Assembly (NCBI GenBank): GCA_046715235.1
Contig: JBKJZO010000083.1
Coordinates: 1 to 7,470, forward strand
From: JBKJZO01 sp046715235
GTDB taxonomy: Bacteria > Actinomycetota > Actinomycetes > BP-191
Reading direction: 5' to 3'
DNA: 7,470 nucleotides
Part shown: positions 1 to 6,237 of the stretch, in pieces
Layout of the letters: every line of letters starts with the position of its first letter
Position numbering within the stretch: position 1 is the stretch's first letter
Made by a program: the position numbers and the translations under genes
The notes under the pieces: generated by a model
What the model was told of the DNA's origin: nothing
The model's database searches: none
The model's input: only the letters and a program-made list of their open reading frames with translations

Positions 1-707
1 GCGCTGGCCAGCGCCGCGACCCGCTCGTCATCTGCGAGGGTCGTGGCAACGGCCCTTCCATCGGCGACGACGGTCAGCTCGATGTCGCTCGAGGCTGATG
101 TGAGTTCGCCCAGCGTCAGGTCGTCGAGCCAGAACCCACTGACGACTGTGCCGAGCTCGCGCGCGTCGGCGCCCTGCAGCAGGAGCAGCGCGCGCCCGAC
201 AATGGCGTACGGCGACCGCGCTGAGTCTGGCGCCAACGCCGCGATCTCCGGCGCCGTCGTACCGGGGCGGAACTGCGGCGCGCGCCCGAACGACACGATC
301 TCGTCGCCGTCGGGACTGACGATGGCGGTGAAGTCGGCATCGACACCGGCGCCGCGGATGCCTTCGAGATGTCTGGCGACGAGCACCCGCGCGACGTTGG
401 TGCGCCCGTCACGCACTGCTTCCAGCAGACCTGGGGTCGCCGACACTGCGAGCGCCGACGCCTGCACCCGTTTCTCGTACTGCAACTCCAGCGCGGAGAC
501 CGATTTGACCCCCTGTCCAAGCCGCTCACGCGTGCTGTCGTCGAGGTTGCGCGCGAGCACGAACTCGATCAACAGCGCGGTCACGAACAACGGGACGATC
601 ACGATGACCACGAAGGCCAGCGAGAGACGCACCCGCAACGGCACTGCTCTCGCCTCCAGCCTGTTCAGCGCCGATTCAGCCGGCCGCAATGGCGGCAGCA
701 GTGACAC
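1..707 (-). CDS. N-terminal part of a membrane-anchored sensor-like protein (partial)
   Basis: This frame is open from a GTG start at 707 to the left edge, giving 235 residues with no stop. The GTG follows a good ribosome binding site, GCAGGAG (714-720), six bases away. A cytoplasmic arginine-rich stretch of about 27 residues leads into one strongly hydrophobic helix (about residues 28-52, with LSLAFVVIVIVPLFVTALLI). An apparently extracytoplasmic domain of about 180 residues follows. It opens with an amphipathic segment (LDDSTRERLGQGVKSVSALE) and contains SPDGDEIVSFG and VSGFWLDDLTLGELT, which look like the sensor folds (Cache/CHASE-like) of bacterial signalling proteins. A second membrane helix and the output domain (histidine kinase, cyclase, phosphatase or GGDEF) would lie beyond the window, so the signalling class is unknown. 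An internal GTG at residue 26 is a possible later start but has a poorer context. The overlapping plus-strand open frame here has no recognisable content and is read as a shadow. Confidence 0.72.
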   Translation of the reverse strand, partial: MSLLPPLRPAESALNRLEARAVPLRVRLSLAFVVIVIVPLFVTALLIEFVLARNLDDSTRERLGQGVKSVSALELQYEKRVQASALAVSATPGLLEAVRDGRTNVARVLVARHLEGIRGAGVDADFTAIVSPDGDEIVSFGRAPQFRPGTTAPEIAALAPDSARSPYAIVGRALLLLQGADARELGTVVSGFWLDDLTLGELTSASSDIELTVVADGRAVATTLADDERVAALAS

Positions 708-766
708 GCGGCGCTCCTGCGCTCATGAAATGGTGACATGAGAGGACCCTCGATGTCGGAGATGCC
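708..766. promoter_or_regulatory. Divergent intergenic region between sensor gene and folate cyclo-ligase gene
   Basis: These 59 bp separate two divergently transcribed genes and must hold the ribosome binding sites of both: GCAGGAG at 714-720 for the minus gene and GGAG at 758-761 for the plus gene. A short inverted repeat, TCATG (723-727), nine bases, CATGA (737-741), sits near the middle and could be an operator half-site pair. With five-base arms it may also be chance. I see no convincing -35/-10 pair, and the promoters may reach into the coding sequences. Confidence 0.3.
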
Positions 767-1378
767 ATGCCCACGACGTCGCAGCCGCATTCCGACGAGG
801 CGGTTTCGCATGCGAAGGCAGCGCTGCGCCGCCGGATGCGCGACGCTCGCGCCGGCGTACCGCGTGCCGATCTGGCGCAGGCATCGAGCACGATCACGGC
901 CCGGCTGCTGGACCTGCCTGCGGTGCGGGAGGCAACCGTGGTCGCCGCTTTCGTCAGCCTGGGCGACGAGATCGACACCAGGCCGCTGATCGAGGCGCTG
1001 ACCGCGCGAGGCTGCAGCGTGCTGCTCCCGGTGCTGTCGGCCGACAGCTCACTGCTCTGGCGTGAGTACGCCGGACACGACGCGCTGGTCGCCGGGAGGC
1101 TCGGGCTGCTCGAGCCGCCGGCTGGCTCATCCGTGCCGGCAACGCTGGGTGCGGCGCAAGTCGTCGTCGTACCGGGTGTCTGCTACGACGCCGCGGGACG
1201 GCGGCTTGGGCGGGGAGGGGGCTCCTACGACCGCGCGCTGCACACGCTGGCGCCGGACGTGACGCGCATCGGGATAGCTCTCGACTCGGAGATCGTCGAA
1301 CAGGTGCCGGTCGATGCGCACGACGAGAATGTGCACATCGTCGTCACACCTGACCGCGTTGTCGTCGCCGGCGGCTAG
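767..1378 (+). CDS. 5-formyltetrahydrofolate cyclo-ligase (methenyltetrahydrofolate synthetase)
   Basis: This enzyme catalyses the ATP-dependent conversion of 5-formyl-THF to 5,10-methenyl-THF, returning a storage or inhibitory folate to the one-carbon pool in the cytoplasm. The product is 203 residues, the usual family length. The basic N-terminal segment (KAALRRRMRDAR, residues 18-28) matches the family's early helix. The hallmark nucleotide/folate loop is GRRLGRGGGSYDR (144-156), preceded by the PGVCYD strand (136-141). The C-terminal family motif appears as DAHDENVHIVVTPD (183-196). The ATG start at 767 has GGAG five bases upstream. Names in use include ygfA, fau and MTHFS; none is assigned here. 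The gene is followed after 34 bp by a PBP gene in the same direction. In M. tuberculosis the corresponding gene (Rv0992c, from memory) lies next to the ruc-like gene Rv0991c, and here the ruc homologue is one gene further on. Confidence 0.95.
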   Translation: MPTTSQPHSDEAVSHAKAALRRRMRDARAGVPRADLAQASSTITARLLDLPAVREATVVAAFVSLGDEIDTRPLIEALTARGCSVLLPVLSADSSLLWREYAGHDALVAGRLGLLEPPAGSSVPATLGAAQVVVVPGVCYDAAGRRLGRGGGSYDRALHTLAPDVTRIGIALDSEIVEQVPVDAHDENVHIVVTPDRVVVAGG

Positions 1379-1412
1379 GGTCGAAAACAGCCGAATTCAA
1401 AGGGGGATCACC

Positions 1413-3347
1413 GTGCGCCGGCAGCTGACAGCCGTAGTGGTCGCCCTGCTGGTGCTCGGTCCGGCGTGCACGTCGTCCAAGAAGGACAAGGCGGCGCCGA
1501 CGACAGGGGCCGCGACGGGGGCCGCGAGCACGACGCCGAGCCCGACACCGACGCCGTATCCGAAGACGCCTGAGGAGCTCGCCGCCCGCTATCTGGAGTT
1601 GTGGCAGGCCGGCGAGCTCAGTCAGCTGGCGCTGCTCACCGACGCCGACGCGGCAGCGGTGCAGACAACCCACGACGAGACGGCCAAGGGTCTCAACGCG
1701 GCGTCGACGACGCTGACCGCCGGGGCCGTCGAGGTCACTGGCGTCGCGGCGACCGCCCCGTTCACGGCGAAGTACGTGCTGCCGGGGCTCGGTGAGTTCT
1801 CGCACGACGGCTCGCTGCCCCTCGTGGAAGCGAGCGACAACAGGTGGGTCGTCACCTGGACGCCGGCCGTCGTACACCCGCTGTTGAAGGAGGGTCAGCG
1901 GTTGGCGCGCACTCGGTCGCTGCCTCGGCGCGGCGACATCCTCGACGCCGCCGGGAGACCGCTGTTTGCGCGCACGGAGACGATCACGGTCGGCATCGAG
2001 CCCAGGCGCATCAAGGATCCTGACGCGACGTACGCCGCGCTGACCGCGGTCATCACCGCCGATGTGGCCGCCCTCAAGGCCAAGGTCGCCAAGGCGCGGC
2101 CCGACGAGTTCGTGCCGATCGTGTCGATGTCGCGCGCGGCGTTCACGCCGTTGCGGCCGCGGCTCAACCCGATCCCCGGCGTCGTTTTCCAGACGACCGG
2201 CGACCTGTCGCCGCCGACGCCGACGTTCGCGCGGGCCCTGCTCGGCCGCGTCGGGGAGGCGAGCGCCGAGGTGCTCGAGGCTGCCGGGGACGCCTACCAG
2301 GCGGGTGACCGGCTCGGGCTGTTCGGCCTGCAGTCGGCGTTCCAGGAGCGCCTCAGCGGTACGCCGAGCGGCGCCGTCCAGATCAAGCTCGGCAACACCA
2401 CGATCGAGCAGCTGCAGGAGTTCAAGGGCAAGCCGGCGCAGGCGATCAGGACCACGATCGACCGTCGCATCCAAAGCGCCGCCGAGGCCGCGCTGGGTCA
2501 GCCGAAGGGGCCGGCCGCGATGGTCGTGATCCGGCCGTCGACCGGCGCGATCCTGGCGGCGGCCAATCGGCCCGACGACAACCGGCTCAACCGCGCGTTC
2601 ACCGGCCAGTACCCGCCCGGCTCGACGATGAAGGCCGTCACGACGGCCGCGCTGCTGCGCGCGGGGGTCAAGGTGACCGACTCGGTGCCGTGCCCGCCGA
2701 CGGTAAGGGTGTCGGGGAAGACGTTCCGCAACTTCGAGGGCGAGGCGGCCGGACCGCAGGCGTTCAGCAAGGACTTCGCGCACTCGTGCAACACGGCGTT
2801 CATCAGCCTCAACGGACGGCTCAAGGACAACGACCTCGGCGCGGTCGCGGCCGGTTTCGGTCTCGGGGGCGACTGGAAGCTGCCGATGCCGGCCTATACC
2901 GGCTCGGTGCCGGCGCCCAAGGACCAGACCGAGCTGGCGGCGTCGATGATCGGGCAAGGGCGGGTGCTGGCGAGTCCGCTGGGGATGGCCAGCGTCGCGG
3001 CGGCAGTCGCCAACGGCACCTGGCGCTCGCCAGTGCTGGTCACCAACCCGCTCTCTGACGACGAGCAGCAGGTGCGCCCACTCGACCCGCGCCTGGCGGC
3101 GACTCTGCGGGGGCTGATGCGGCAGGTCGTCGCTGAGGGCACCGGCAAGAACGCCGCGGCGCCCGGTCCGCCGGTGTCGGGCAAGACGGGCACGGCCGAG
3201 TTCGGCACCGCGACACCGCTGCAGACCCACGCGTGGTTCATCGGCTACCGCGGCGACCTGGCCGTCGCCGTACTGCTCGAAGGCGGTGGAGTCGGCGGGC
3301 GCGATGCCGCGCCGATCGCCGGCAAGTTCTTCACGCTGGTCAAATAG
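1413..3347 (+). CDS. Class B penicillin-binding lipoprotein (MecA_N/NTF2-like plus transpeptidase)
   Basis: This is a peptidoglycan DD-transpeptidase acting on the outer face of the membrane. I place the start at GTG 1413, with AGGGGG (1401-1406) six bases before it. That start gives a compact lipoprotein signal (RRQLTAVVVALLVLGPAC) with lipobox LGPAC and a Ser/Thr/Pro-rich linker. An open frame extends back to 1314 but overlaps the previous gene and would bury the signal peptide. The protein is 644 residues. Residues about 48-150 look like the NTF2-like MecA N-terminal domain (TPEELAARYLELWQAG). The PBP dimer domain begins with RRGDILDAAGRPL (172-184). The transpeptidase motifs are intact: STMK with catalytic Ser404 and Lys407, SCN (458-460), and KTG (591-593, in SGKTGTAEF). 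The layout matches my recollection of M. tuberculosis Rv2864c. It is probably co-transcribed with the folate cyclo-ligase gene. Intact motifs indicate an active beta-lactam target; nothing in the sequence shows resistance. Confidence 0.93.
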   Translation: MRRQLTAVVVALLVLGPACTSSKKDKAAPTTGAATGAASTTPSPTPTPYPKTPEELAARYLELWQAGELSQLALLTDADAAAVQTTHDETAKGLNAASTTLTAGAVEVTGVAATAPFTAKYVLPGLGEFSHDGSLPLVEASDNRWVVTWTPAVVHPLLKEGQRLARTRSLPRRGDILDAAGRPLFARTETITVGIEPRRIKDPDATYAALTAVITADVAALKAKVAKARPDEFVPIVSMSRAAFTPLRPRLNPIPGVVFQTTGDLSPPTPTFARALLGRVGEASAEVLEAAGDAYQAGDRLGLFGLQSAFQERLSGTPSGAVQIKLGNTTIEQLQEFKGKPAQAIRTTIDRRIQSAAEAALGQPKGPAAMVVIRPSTGAILAAANRPDDNRLNRAFTGQYPPGSTMKAVTTAALLRAGVKVTDSVPCPPTVRVSGKTFRNFEGEAAGPQAFSKDFAHSCNTAFISLNGRLKDNDLGAVAAGFGLGGDWKLPMPAYTGSVPAPKDQTELAASMIGQGRVLASPLGMASVAAAVANGTWRSPVLVTNPLSDDEQQVRPLDPRLAATLRGLMRQVVAEGTGKNAAAPGPPVSGKTGTAEFGTATPLQTHAWFIGYRGDLAVAVLLEGGGVGGRDAAPIAGKFFTLVK

Positions 3348-3409
3348 GAGATCGCGTCACGGAAGTCGCTGACCCGGTTGTTCGTGATGACCGTGCCCGG
3401 GCCGGTCTC

Positions 3410-3439
3410 TTGACGGTGCCAATTGGCGCAGCGTATTCA
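3410..3439 (+). promoter_or_regulatory. Candidate promoter TTGACG-N18-TATTCA
   Basis: TTGACG (3410-3415) and TATTCA (3434-3439) are separated by 18 bases and resemble a housekeeping-sigma promoter. Transcription would start near 3446, giving an untranslated leader of about 130 bases that contains CIRCE. A closer alternative is TGGACG (3498-3503), 17 bases, CATCAT (3521-3526). This is a weaker match, but it would start transcription inside CIRCE, the usual arrangement for HrcA control. The sequence alone does not decide between them. Confidence 0.35.
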
Positions 3440-3525
3440 GCGTTCATGATCACGAGCCGACGTGAAAGGGGACGCTCGACGACCTGGCCGGTTTCGCTGG
3501 ACGCGTGCGTCGGCGTACCGCATCA

Positions 3526-3552
3526 TTAGCAGTCGAAGCACGCGAGTGCTAA
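3526..3552 (+). promoter_or_regulatory. CIRCE operator (HrcA binding site)
   Basis: Arms TTAGCAGTC (3526-3534) and GAGTGCTAA (3544-3552) are separated by exactly nine bases. The CIRCE consensus is TTAGCACTC-N9-GAGTGCTAA. The right arm is perfect and the left arm differs at one position (G for C). CIRCE is bound by the heat-shock repressor HrcA, classically before groES/groEL and dnaK operons. Here it ends 25 bases before the start codon of the FmdB/Ruc-type gene, so that gene should be derepressed by heat or protein-folding stress. Confidence 0.9.
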
Positions 3553-3577
3553 CCCATTGTGGCTACGGAGTTGACCA

Positions 3578-3931
3578 GTGCCGACGTACGAGTACGCCTG
3601 CACCGCGTGCGATGAGCGCTTGGAGGTCGTCCAGAAGTTCACCGATGCGTCCCTGACCGAGTGCCCAGTGTGCGGCGGGAAGCTCCGCAAGGTCTTCAGC
3701 CCGGTCGGGGTCGTGTTCAAGGGCTCCGGTTTCTACAAGACCGACTCGCGCGGCAGTGCCAAGCAAGCGGCGTCGAAGAGCGGCGAAGCTGCCAAGAGCG
3801 AGTCCAAGTCCGAGTCGACGACCGCGGCGAAATCCGATTCTGCGGCATCCGCCGGCACGTCCTCCTCACAGCCGGCTGCCGCGAGTACGGCGTCGAGCAG
3901 CTCTACGCCGTCGGCCGCAGCAGCGTCCTGA
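3578..3931 (+). CDS. ruc: FmdB-family zinc-ribbon protein, Ruc-like redox-regulated chaperone
   Basis: The product is 117 residues. The first 50 form a FmdB-type zinc ribbon: MPTYEYACTACDERLEVVQ, with Cys8, Cys11, Cys29 and Cys32 as two CxxC pairs, followed by LRKVFSPVGVVFKGSGFY. The rest, from about residue 60, is low-complexity Ser/Ala/Lys/Thr and predicted disordered. M. tuberculosis Rv0991c (Ruc) has this architecture: it is reported to be a chaperone that binds unfolded protein when its zinc-binding cysteines are oxidised, and it belongs to the HrcA regulon. The GTG start at 3578 has ACGGAG (3565-3570) seven bases upstream. A CIRCE operator lies just before it, which independently supports a folding-stress role. 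The gene converges with the acetyltransferase gene, with only six bases between stop codons and no room for a separate terminator. The family call is firm. The chaperone role is inferred from the homologue and the operator. Confidence 0.88.
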   Translation: MPTYEYACTACDERLEVVQKFTDASLTECPVCGGKLRKVFSPVGVVFKGSGFYKTDSRGSAKQAASKSGEAAKSESKSESTTAAKSDSAASAGTSSSQPAAASTASSSSTPSAAAAS

Positions 3932-3937
3932 CCTCGC

Positions 3938-4471
3938 TCACCAGGCATCCCCGGGGCGCGCCTCGCAGGTAATCGGTGCGGCCAGGTCGATCGACTCGCT
4001 GGGTCCGAACCGCAACACCATGATCCCGTCGTCCTCCTCGGGCGTGCGGTCGATCGCATCGCCGTCGCGGACGTACGTCGGGCCGCGCCAACTCTCCCAG
4101 CCCTGACGCGTGTAGAAGCCGGACTGCTCTGTCGACAGGGCACCCATCTCGAAGTTGGCGCGCACAACGTCATTGGCCGCGGCCATCACCAGCGCGCCGA
4201 GCCCGTGCCGCTGCCGCTCCGGCGTGGTGGCGACGCCCTCGACGTACCCGGTGTGCAGCTCGCGCTTGCCCACGCGTAGGACGCGCGGCACGACCGCGGC
4301 GTGGGAGACCAGCTCGTCGCCGTAGTACGCGACGACCCGCCAACCGCCGTGCGTGTGTTGCCAATCCTTGTCGGTGAAATCGCCGTCGAACGCGGCGACG
4401 ACGAGTTCGTGAATCGCCAGCAGCACGTGGGTCCGAGCGCCCGCGTCGGTGAAGACGCGCACCTGAGGCAT
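3938..4471 (-). CDS. aac(2'): Aminoglycoside 2'-N-acetyltransferase, AAC(2')-I family (GNAT)
   Basis: This cytoplasmic GNAT enzyme of 177 residues should transfer acetyl from acetyl-CoA to the 2'-amino group of aminoglycosides. It closely follows my recollection of mycobacterial AAC(2')-Ic (181 residues). Shared blocks are AFDGDFTDKDW.HT.GG (27-43), a HAAV.PR.L strand (57-65), TGYVEGVATTPERQRHGLG (74-92), GALS (110-113), GFYTRQGW..W.GPT (118-132) and the C-terminus GDAW. The acetyl-CoA loop is QRHGLG (87-92). Glu78, Ser113, Asp175 and the terminal Trp177 occupy positions I associate with aminoglycoside binding in AAC(2')-Ic. A stop lies five codons before ATG 4471 in frame, so this is the earliest start. 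Its ribosome binding site is poor, suggesting a leaderless or weakly translated mRNA. Such genes are usually chromosomal in mycobacteria and their native substrate is uncertain, so resistance cannot be assumed. Confidence 0.87.
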   Translation of the reverse strand: MPQVRVFTDAGARTHVLLAIHELVVAAFDGDFTDKDWQHTHGGWRVVAYYGDELVSHAAVVPRVLRVGKRELHTGYVEGVATTPERQRHGLGALVMAAANDVVRANFEMGALSTEQSGFYTRQGWESWRGPTYVRDGDAIDRTPEEDDGIMVLRFGPSESIDLAAPITCEARPGDAW

Positions 4472-4584
4472 GGCCGAAGCCTGTCACATGGCTGCATGCA
4501 CAGAGTGGGCGCGCGGCGCGGATCTCCCCTTCTGCGCCGCTAGTGTCGGGCGCATCGACGAGTCGGGCAGCGGAGGTAGCGACG
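4472..4584. promoter_or_regulatory. Divergent promoter region between acetyltransferase and MTAP genes
   Basis: These 113 bp separate divergent genes. For the plus gene, TAGTGT (4541-4546) fits the actinobacterial -10 pattern TANNNT without a clear -35, and CGGAGG (4571-4576) is the ribosome binding site. For the minus gene I find no convincing -10 hexamer. Operators for the acetyltransferase, if any, would be here. Confidence 0.35.
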
Positions 4585-5496
4585 GTGTTGGCGCAGATCG
4601 GTGTCATCGGCGGGTCGGGGTTCTACGAGTTCCTCGACGACGCGAGCGAGCATGCCGTCACGACGCCGTATGGCGACCCGTCCGATCCGCTCGTCATCGG
4701 CTCGGTCGGCGGGCGATCGGTCGCGTTCCTGCCACGGCACGGGCGCGACCACAGGTTCCCGCCGCACCGCATCAACTACCGCGCCAACCTGTGGGCACTG
4801 CGCTCGGTCGGCGTCACGCAGGTGGTCGCGCCGTGCGCGGTCGGGTCGTTGCGTCGCGAGATCGCGCCGGGGTCGTTGGTCGTCGTCGACCAGCTCGTCG
4901 ACCGCACCTGGGGACGCGACCAGACGTTTTACGACGGACCTTCGGTCGCGCACGTGTCGTTCGCCGACCCCTATTGCGTCGACGGGCGCGCGGCGGCGCG
5001 GGCGGGTGCGGCTGCGCACGGCTTCGACGTGCACGACGGCGGCGCCCTTGTCATCGTGCAGGGACCACGGTTCTCGACCCGGGCGGAATCGCGCTGGTAT
5101 GCCGACGCCGGCTTTTCGGTGATCGGCATGACGTCGTACCCGGAGGCCGTGCTGGCCCGCGAACTCGGCCTCTGCTACACCGGCCTCGCGCTGGTCACCG
5201 ACTACGACGTCGGGGTCGAGGGTCACGACGAGGCGGTCACGATGGACGAAGTGCTGCGCGTGTTCGCGGAACACACTGCGCGGCTGCGTGACGCGCTTTT
5301 CGACGTGATCGGCGGATTGCCTGTGGAGCGGACATGTGAGTGTGGCTCGCTGGCCGCGGGGCTGCCTCCGCTGCCTGGGCTTGCGCCGCTGCCTGGGCTT
5401 GCGGGGCTGCCTGGGATGCCGGTGACCGGGGCGCCGGTGAGCGGGTCGCCGGTGGGCGGGTCGCCGGTGAGCGGGCCCGGCGAGGCGCGCGAGTGA
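4585..5496 (+). CDS. mtnP: S-methyl-5'-thioadenosine phosphorylase
   Basis: This cytoplasmic enzyme phosphorolyses methylthioadenosine (from polyamine and related SAM pathways) to adenine and methylthioribose-1-phosphate. With GTG 4585 as start (CGGAGG eight bases upstream) it is 303 residues. A longer start at 4543 has no ribosome binding site. Family motifs: GGSG phosphate loop (9-12), PRHG (50-53), YRANLWALR (65-73), GPRFSTRAES (160-169), MTSYPEAVLARE (182-193) and VTDYD (204-208). Asp206 and Asp208 sit where adenine-specific MTAPs have aspartates and purine nucleoside phosphorylases have asparagine, favouring MTA over guanosine or inosine. It resembles my recollection of M. tuberculosis Rv0535, including the ERTC block (248-251). 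From about residue 258 a Gly/Pro/Leu-rich repetitive tail of some 45 residues replaces the normal C-terminus. The stop overlaps the next gene's GTG. Confidence 0.93.
   Translation: MLAQIGVIGGSGFYEFLDDASEHAVTTPYGDPSDPLVIGSVGGRSVAFLPRHGRDHRFPPHRINYRANLWALRSVGVTQVVAPCAVGSLRREIAPGSLVVVDQLVDRTWGRDQTFYDGPSVAHVSFADPYCVDGRAAARAGAAAHGFDVHDGGALVIVQGPRFSTRAESRWYADAGFSVIGMTSYPEAVLARELGLCYTGLALVTDYDVGVEGHDEAVTMDEVLRVFAEHTARLRDALFDVIGGLPVERTCECGSLAAGLPPLPGLAPLPGLAGLPGMPVTGAPVSGSPVGGSPVSGPGEARE
5362..5475 (+). repeat. Two adjoining tandem-repeat arrays in the MTAP C-terminal tail
   Basis: The first array has an 18-bp unit (CTGCCTGGGCTTGCGCCG at 5371-5388 and a near copy at 5389-5406), flanked by partial copies at 5362 and 5407, encoding LPPLPG/LAPLPG/LAGLPG. 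The second array has four 15-bp units at 5416-5430, 5431-5445, 5446-5460 and 5461-5475 (type unit GCGCCGGTGAGCGGG), encoding MPVTG, APVSG, SPVGG and SPVSG. Both unit lengths are multiples of three, so unit gain or loss keeps the frame. The array ends 17 bp before the start codon of the next gene. Confidence 0.9.
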
Positions 5497-6218
5497 GGTT
5501 CGGGATTGGCCGCCGCAGCGGCGCGGGTGACGGCCGGTTGGCGGGCGGCTTGCGCCCCGGCGTGGGCGTCGGCTCGGGCGTTGGTGCGGGCGTGGGTGCG
5601 CTGCGCGATGTGACGAGCGCGATCAACCGGTTCCGGCGGCCCCTCGCCGCGCTCTGCGCGGCCGGCGCCGTTCTCGCGGCTTTGAACGTTCTCGCCCCGG
5701 GGCCGGCGGCGACGACGGCAGTCCTTGCGGCGGCGCGTGACCTGCCGGCGGGACACGTGCTCGGGATCGACGACTTGCACCGGCTCGATCTGCCGCCTGC
5801 CGTCGTACCGGCCGGGGTTTTGCGTCCGGGGGCGTCGGTGCTGGGGCGGGCGGTCGCCCTGCCGGTACGCCGAGGTGAGGCGCTCACCGACGTCCGGCTC
5901 GTCGGTGCCTCGCTACTCGCGGCGGTGGGCGAGCGCGGACTCGTTGGCGCGCCGGTCCGGATCGCCGACGCTGCCGCGGTTGCGCTGCTCTCTCCCGGCG
6001 ACCGGGTCGACGTACTGGGCTCGACTGACACGGCGACGCAGGCACGAGTCGTCGCGTCGGACGTGGTGGTCGTGACCGTTCCTGGGGGCGGGCCGGACGA
6101 CCGTGCTGATCCGCTCGAAGGCGGCGCGCTCGTCGTACTCGCGACGACACCGGCGACCGCGCAAGCACTCGCGCATGCCGCGACGACGGCGCGGCTTTCA
6201 GTGGTGCTGCGCGGCTAG
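5493..6218 (+). CDS. SAF domain membrane protein, CpaB/RcpC-like
   Basis: The chosen start is GTG 5493, which overlaps the MTAP stop as GTGA, with GCGAGG about seven bases upstream. This gives 241 residues and suggests translational coupling. The N-terminus is basic and Gly/Val-rich (PGVGVGSGVGAGVGAL, residues 22-37). One transmembrane helix follows (about 50-68, after NRFRRP). The SAF segment covers about 76-136: AARDLPAGHVLGIDDL, then LGRAVALPVRRGEALTDVRL. A C-terminal region like that of CpaB/RcpC ends the protein (AVALLSPGDRVDVLG, then GGALVVLATTP). CpaB-type proteins are periplasmic parts of Flp/Tad pilus secretion systems, and SAF domains also occur in orphan actinobacterial proteins. 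No other pilus gene is visible here, so a pilus role is not established. The Gly-rich N-terminus could be untranslated if a later GTG is used. Confidence 0.8.
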   Translation: MRFGIGRRSGAGDGRLAGGLRPGVGVGSGVGAGVGALRDVTSAINRFRRPLAALCAAGAVLAALNVLAPGPAATTAVLAAARDLPAGHVLGIDDLHRLDLPPAVVPAGVLRPGASVLGRAVALPVRRGEALTDVRLVGASLLAAVGERGLVGAPVRIADAAAVALLSPGDRVDVLGSTDTATQARVVASDVVVVTVPGGGPDDRADPLEGGALVVLATTPATAQALAHAATTARLSVVLRG

Positions 6219-6237
6219 CTCGGGCGCTACCTGCTGA

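Larger units (their letters stand above)
3348..3577. other. 230-bp intergenic region upstream of the ruc-like gene
   Basis: I see no credible gene here. The region holds a weak hairpin, GACCG (3389-3393) with CGGTC (3403-3407) around a TGCCCGGGC loop, about 40 bases after the PBP stop, which could be a poor terminator. It also holds a promoter-like pair (3410-3439) and the CIRCE operator (3526-3552). A 27-codon open frame from ATG 3447 has no clear ribosome binding site or family resemblance. The length and operator suggest that the downstream gene has its own promoter rather than relying on read-through. Confidence 0.6.

Noticed and set aside
43..741. Plus-strand open frame of 232 codons at the left edge
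   Set aside because: It is Ser/Arg/Thr-rich without recognisable content. The minus strand has a ribosome binding site, membrane helix and sensor-like domain across the same span.
1314..1412. Upstream ATG extension of the PBP gene
   Set aside because: It overlaps the folate cyclo-ligase gene and would place 33 residues ahead of a proper lipoprotein signal. GTG 1413 has a strong ribosome binding site.
1344..3230. Long minus-strand open frame (628 codons) antisense to the PBP gene
   Set aside because: It is an Arg/Gly-rich translation with no family resemblance. Long antisense frames are expected opposite GC-rich coding sequence, and the plus strand encodes a clear PBP with all motifs.
3389..3407. 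Hairpin after the PBP gene as a terminator
   Set aside because: It has only five base pairs with a nine-base loop and almost no T-run, so it is mentioned only within the intergenic entry.
3447..3530. Small open frame (27 codons) upstream of CIRCE
   Set aside because: It has no clear ribosome binding site and no recognisable product, and it runs into the operator.
4543..4584. Earlier GTG start for MTA phosphorylase
   Set aside because: It has no ribosome binding site and falls on the candidate -10 TAGTGT. GTG 4585 has CGGAGG at good spacing and matches the family's N-terminus.
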